From assembly GCA_905331475.1 (NCBI GenBank), contig CAJNYU010002702.1, forward strand, positions 248,001-312,000: 64,000 nt of DNA, read 5' to 3'. Each line of letters opens with the position of its first letter. Within the stretch, counting starts at the first letter, position 1. This document shows positions 61,325 to 64,000 of the stretch, piece after piece. This DNA comes from Rotaria socialis. Taxonomy: Eukaryota > Rotifera > Eurotatoria > Philodinida > Philodinidae. Below the pieces are notes generated by a model. That model worked only from the letters and a program-made list of their open reading frames with translations. It had not been told where the DNA came from and searched no databases. A program made the translations under genes and the position numbers.

Positions 61325-61583
61325 TTTTTTTGTATCTGTTGAAGTTTTCGCCAGTGTTTCTAATGGCAAGTGTACACAGCAGAAGAAAAATGTACAAACA
61401 TCTGCAGCTATGAAAGTACACTCTGCTGTACACTTTGACAAAAGAAGCAGCGTGTACAATTTTCTGGAAAATTGTATAATATATCTTAGTTTATACTAGA
61501 ACTTTTGGTTTGTTTCGCTCTTTCGCTTCATTTTGGTAATATAAATAACTGTGTGCATTTTGCTGTACACTTTGTTTATCCAA

Positions 61584-61687
61584 GGGTGTGGGTGCGTGTG
61601 TGGGTGTTGGGGTGAATTTTATTAACCATAGAATAATTCACACCCACACACCCGCACCCACATCCACACCCTCACACCCCCATCCCC
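61584..61687. repeat. Inverted pair of telomere-like GT/CA tracts
   Basis: A G-strand tract (61584-61616, gggtgtgggtgcgtgtgtgg and on) faces a C-strand tract (61638-61687, cacacccacacacccgcacc and on). The inner edges gtgaatt and aattcac also pair, with a short spacer between. The words match the TGTGGG-type telomere repeat described for bdelloids, in degenerate form. Confidence 0.75.
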
Positions 61688-62020
61688 TCAAGATGTAATG
61701 CGTAATATAAACTTTTTCTACTTTTGCATATCAATATAGCTTGCTTCAAACTATAATAAACTCAATTAATAAACAGAGTAATTACAAGTAATGTTCATCA
61801 ATCTCCAATTCACAAGTACCTAGGTTCCCCTCTTGAGTCTAAGATTCTTATTGACTAATGTATTACAAAATATGTATTTTTATTTCCATATAATCAAAAG
61901 AAATATTAATATCAAATAAATCCGTTATTCTGTCAAATGTGATATGAAAAAGAAAAAGAAAATACATAAGATAGATAAAAAGTAAATGAGTATTACCATC
62001 AAATCTCGTAGATTATTAGA

Positions 62021-64000
62021 TTAAAGCTTCTCTTTATACATTGTATCAGTAATGCCATTCGATCCTATATGTAATTCAGTGAGTGTCTTTGTGCACAAAA
62101 TATAATCAACATATACATAAATTCCAAAATAAAATCATTTACGATATTTTTCTCTAACGATACTCTCAGATATTCTACACCATCATCTTCAATTTGATTA
62201 AAAGAAACATACATTTCTTTCAGTGTCTACACGTTATCACAAAATATATTTGTAAGTTGAAAAGGAAGCAAAAAATAACCTTGTTCATTTCCAGTGCATT
62301 GTCAAGATAGTGTGCTCCTTCGCTCAAGATTCTATTTCTACTTAGATCCAACACAGTAAGTGTCTAATTATAGAACATCAGAATAAGTGATAAGAACAGA
62401 ATCATACTCACTGTGTTGTTCTGTAATGCATTGGCAATAGACTTTGCTCCACGAACTCCAATGTTATTCGTGCAAAGATTTAGTTTCGAAAGTGTCTCGT
62501 TCTGAACTAGTACATCAGCCATCAGTTGTGCTCCATCATCACTAATCTGATTATTTGTCAAATCAATGTCGACTAGTGTCTAGAGATTCAGGACAAATCG
62601 AATAGGCACTAGTTCAATAGATGATAAGAATCACTTTGTTGATTTTCAACATATTTGCAAGATATTCAGTTCCTTGAACTCCAATTTGATCGTGTTTCAA
62701 GACGAATGTAGTTAGTGTCTGTTGAACAAAGAAAATCAGATAGAAATACAAATGATGAAAGAGAGAAATACTGTATTATTTTGTATGGCATCGGCAAGAC
62801 TCTTTGCACCAGCTACTCCGATTCGAGCAGAGGATAGAATCAACGTTTTGAGTGTCTACAAGTGTCGTATGTACGTAGTAGATTGCATACTTGCTAGTAG
62901 ATATCAGAGTGTTACCATATTATCTCGTAACCCAGAAGCAAGATTTTCCGCACCATGATTGCCAATGACATTTTTTTCTGAGCATAATGTCGTCAATCTC
63001 TATATGCGTAGATAATAATGTGTAATAGAAAAAGTACCGATAAATTCAATTTACCATGTTATTTCTTAAAATATCACCAAAATGATCTAAATCATCGATT
63101 GATGTAAGATTCTGTCTCATATTCAATGTAGTAAGTGTCTGTATATTGCAGATAAAAAAAATATTTCGATGCTTTTTGAACATTACTGGGTGATTGGCAA
63201 TGGTAGAAAAAAAAGAATCGATTGTTGTTTCAGCGATTGGCGCCCATCCCATTTCCAACGTGATGAGCTCCTATATAGTATATATGTGTTGAAAGAGAGA
63301 TTTTCAGTAGTAGAAATTTACTCGATGAGTTTGTGATTCAATAACTTTCGCGTAATATGTGCGTCTTTTTCTGAAAGGTTTGTAATTTAATGTTTCTATA
63401 GTCTGCAACGAAAGTGAATATAAAGATCTGAGATATTTGATGTTTCATCACAAACTGTATTGCATTCTAATCCATCCACGAGTATTCTTATTTCAGGTTT
63501 ATCAGAGTGATTGGCACCTAGATGTAGTGTTTTCAGTGTCTGTTTAAGAAACAAAGGATTTGTACAAGTTCGAATAAAAGAGTAGAAAAGAAAGTTACGG
63601 TGTTTGCACACAATAGATCATAAATACATCGTGTGTTCTGTGGAGAAGTTGGATTTCCATTGCAAAATATTTCAGAAATCGTCTACACGAGAGTTTCTGA
63701 TTTATGTGATCATATTCGAAGAACAAAATATTACCAGGTTTTTTTGCAGTAATATGCACAGGGATTGTATGTCGGTCTTCTCTATTTGGTTATTCGATAT
63801 ATCTAATGTAGTAAGTGTCTTTGTACGATGGTGAAACAAAGAAAATATAAAGAAAATCAAGACAAGAATAATACTAACTTTGTTGGTTTTTAACAGTTCA
63901 GTTACATATTCAACTCCATCACATCCGATATAATTATAACTTAGATTCAATGTGTGCAGTGTCTGTTAATAGAAGAAAAGCAGGCGAATCGAAGAGAGAT
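62021..64000 (-). CDS. Leucine-rich-repeat protein (RI-type), 5' part beyond window
   Basis: Fourteen exons seen, in coding order 63879-63962, 63735-63818, 63599-63682, 63456-63539, 63322-63402, 63187-63270, 63055-63138, 62916-62999, 62772-62855, 62635-62718, 62412-62579, 62280-62363, 62143-62226, 62021-62086 (stop). Nearly all are exactly 84 nt and phase 0, each coding one 28-residue LRR starting T-L-x-x-L (for example TLTTLDISNNQIEKTDIQSL); exon 62412-62579 is a fused double (168 nt). The consensus L-x-x-L-x-L-x-x-N-x-I-x-x-x-G-A is that of ribonuclease-inhibitor/NOD-type LRRs. The array is 15 repeats here and runs out of the window. Upstream domains (for example NACHT) cannot be seen, so the function, possibly ligand recognition, is open. 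Confidence 0.88.

Larger units (their letters stand above)
59369..62020. other. Gene-free, repeat-bearing stretch
   Basis: Apart from the hairpin, the three-copy repeat, the telomere-like tracts and the tRNA-like half listed separately, I see no gene here. The frame at 60475-60702 is Lys/Phe-rich and has no family features. Confidence 0.45.

Noticed and set aside
62722-62958. Plus-strand 78-codon frame
   Set aside because: It lies opposite two LRR exons and their intron on the minus strand.

Overview
The window looks like a piece of a bdelloid rotifer genome (Adineta/Rotaria type). The reasons are: very AT-rich DNA; compact metazoan genes cut by many 45-75 bp GT-AG introns; typical animal orthologues (CCDC22, TRAIP, Acinus, L1-family adhesion molecule, B3GAT glucuronyltransferase); short tracts of the TGTGGG type described as the bdelloid telomere repeat; and an ORF that I recall as part of a repeat family common in bdelloid genomes. 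The clade call is inference; the gene calls rest on translated exons joined by hand with reading phase checked across every intron.

Layout. 0-7.5 kb: CCDC22 (-), TRAIP (+) and a small coiled-coil gene (-). 7.8-9.7 kb: a terminal-inverted-repeat element with a second, almost perfect fold-back element nested in it. 10.8-12.3 kb: cytochrome b5 (+). 12.5-17.4 kb: Acinus (+, 14 exons). 18.0-18.5 kb: a decayed protein-L-isoaspartate methyltransferase. 21.5-23.2 kb: a rhodopsin-like GPCR (-). 26.9-28.5 kb: two tandem paralogues (-) with a KCTD-H1-like look. 32.2-34.0 kb: a decayed OTU-like protease and an inverted, truncated second copy of cytochrome b5. 36.6-40.0 kb: an ARM-TIR-SAM protein (+) that keeps the glutamate used by NAD-cleaving TIR domains, read through a 6-nt microexon. 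42.1-49.0 kb: an L1CAM/neuroglian-type receptor (+, six Ig, five FN3, TM, FIGQY). 50.7-51.8 kb: a LIM protein (+). 53.8-55.1 kb: a B3GAT-type glucuronyltransferase (-).

From 55.8 kb on the character changes. There are CCGGA-rich blocks, an assembly gap (656 N), a 31-bp tandem repeat, a truncated repeat-family ORF, three copies of a dispersed repeat, telomere-like GT/CA tracts including an inverted pair, and a tRNA-like 3' half. At the right edge (62.0 kb to end) is a leucine-rich-repeat gene (-) built from 84-nt exons, one LRR per exon, continuing past the window.

The genes are ordinary eukaryotic neighbours, not an operon, and I see no common pathway. CCDC22 (endosomal recycling), TRAIP (replication-coupled ubiquitination), Acinus (splicing/ASAP), L1-type receptor (adhesion) and B3GAT (proteoglycan linker synthesis) work separately. 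The most interesting material is the TIR protein with its microexon at the catalytic site, the inverted cytochrome b5 duplication, the nested inverted-repeat element, and the telomere-like/repeat cluster at 57.8-61.7 kb.
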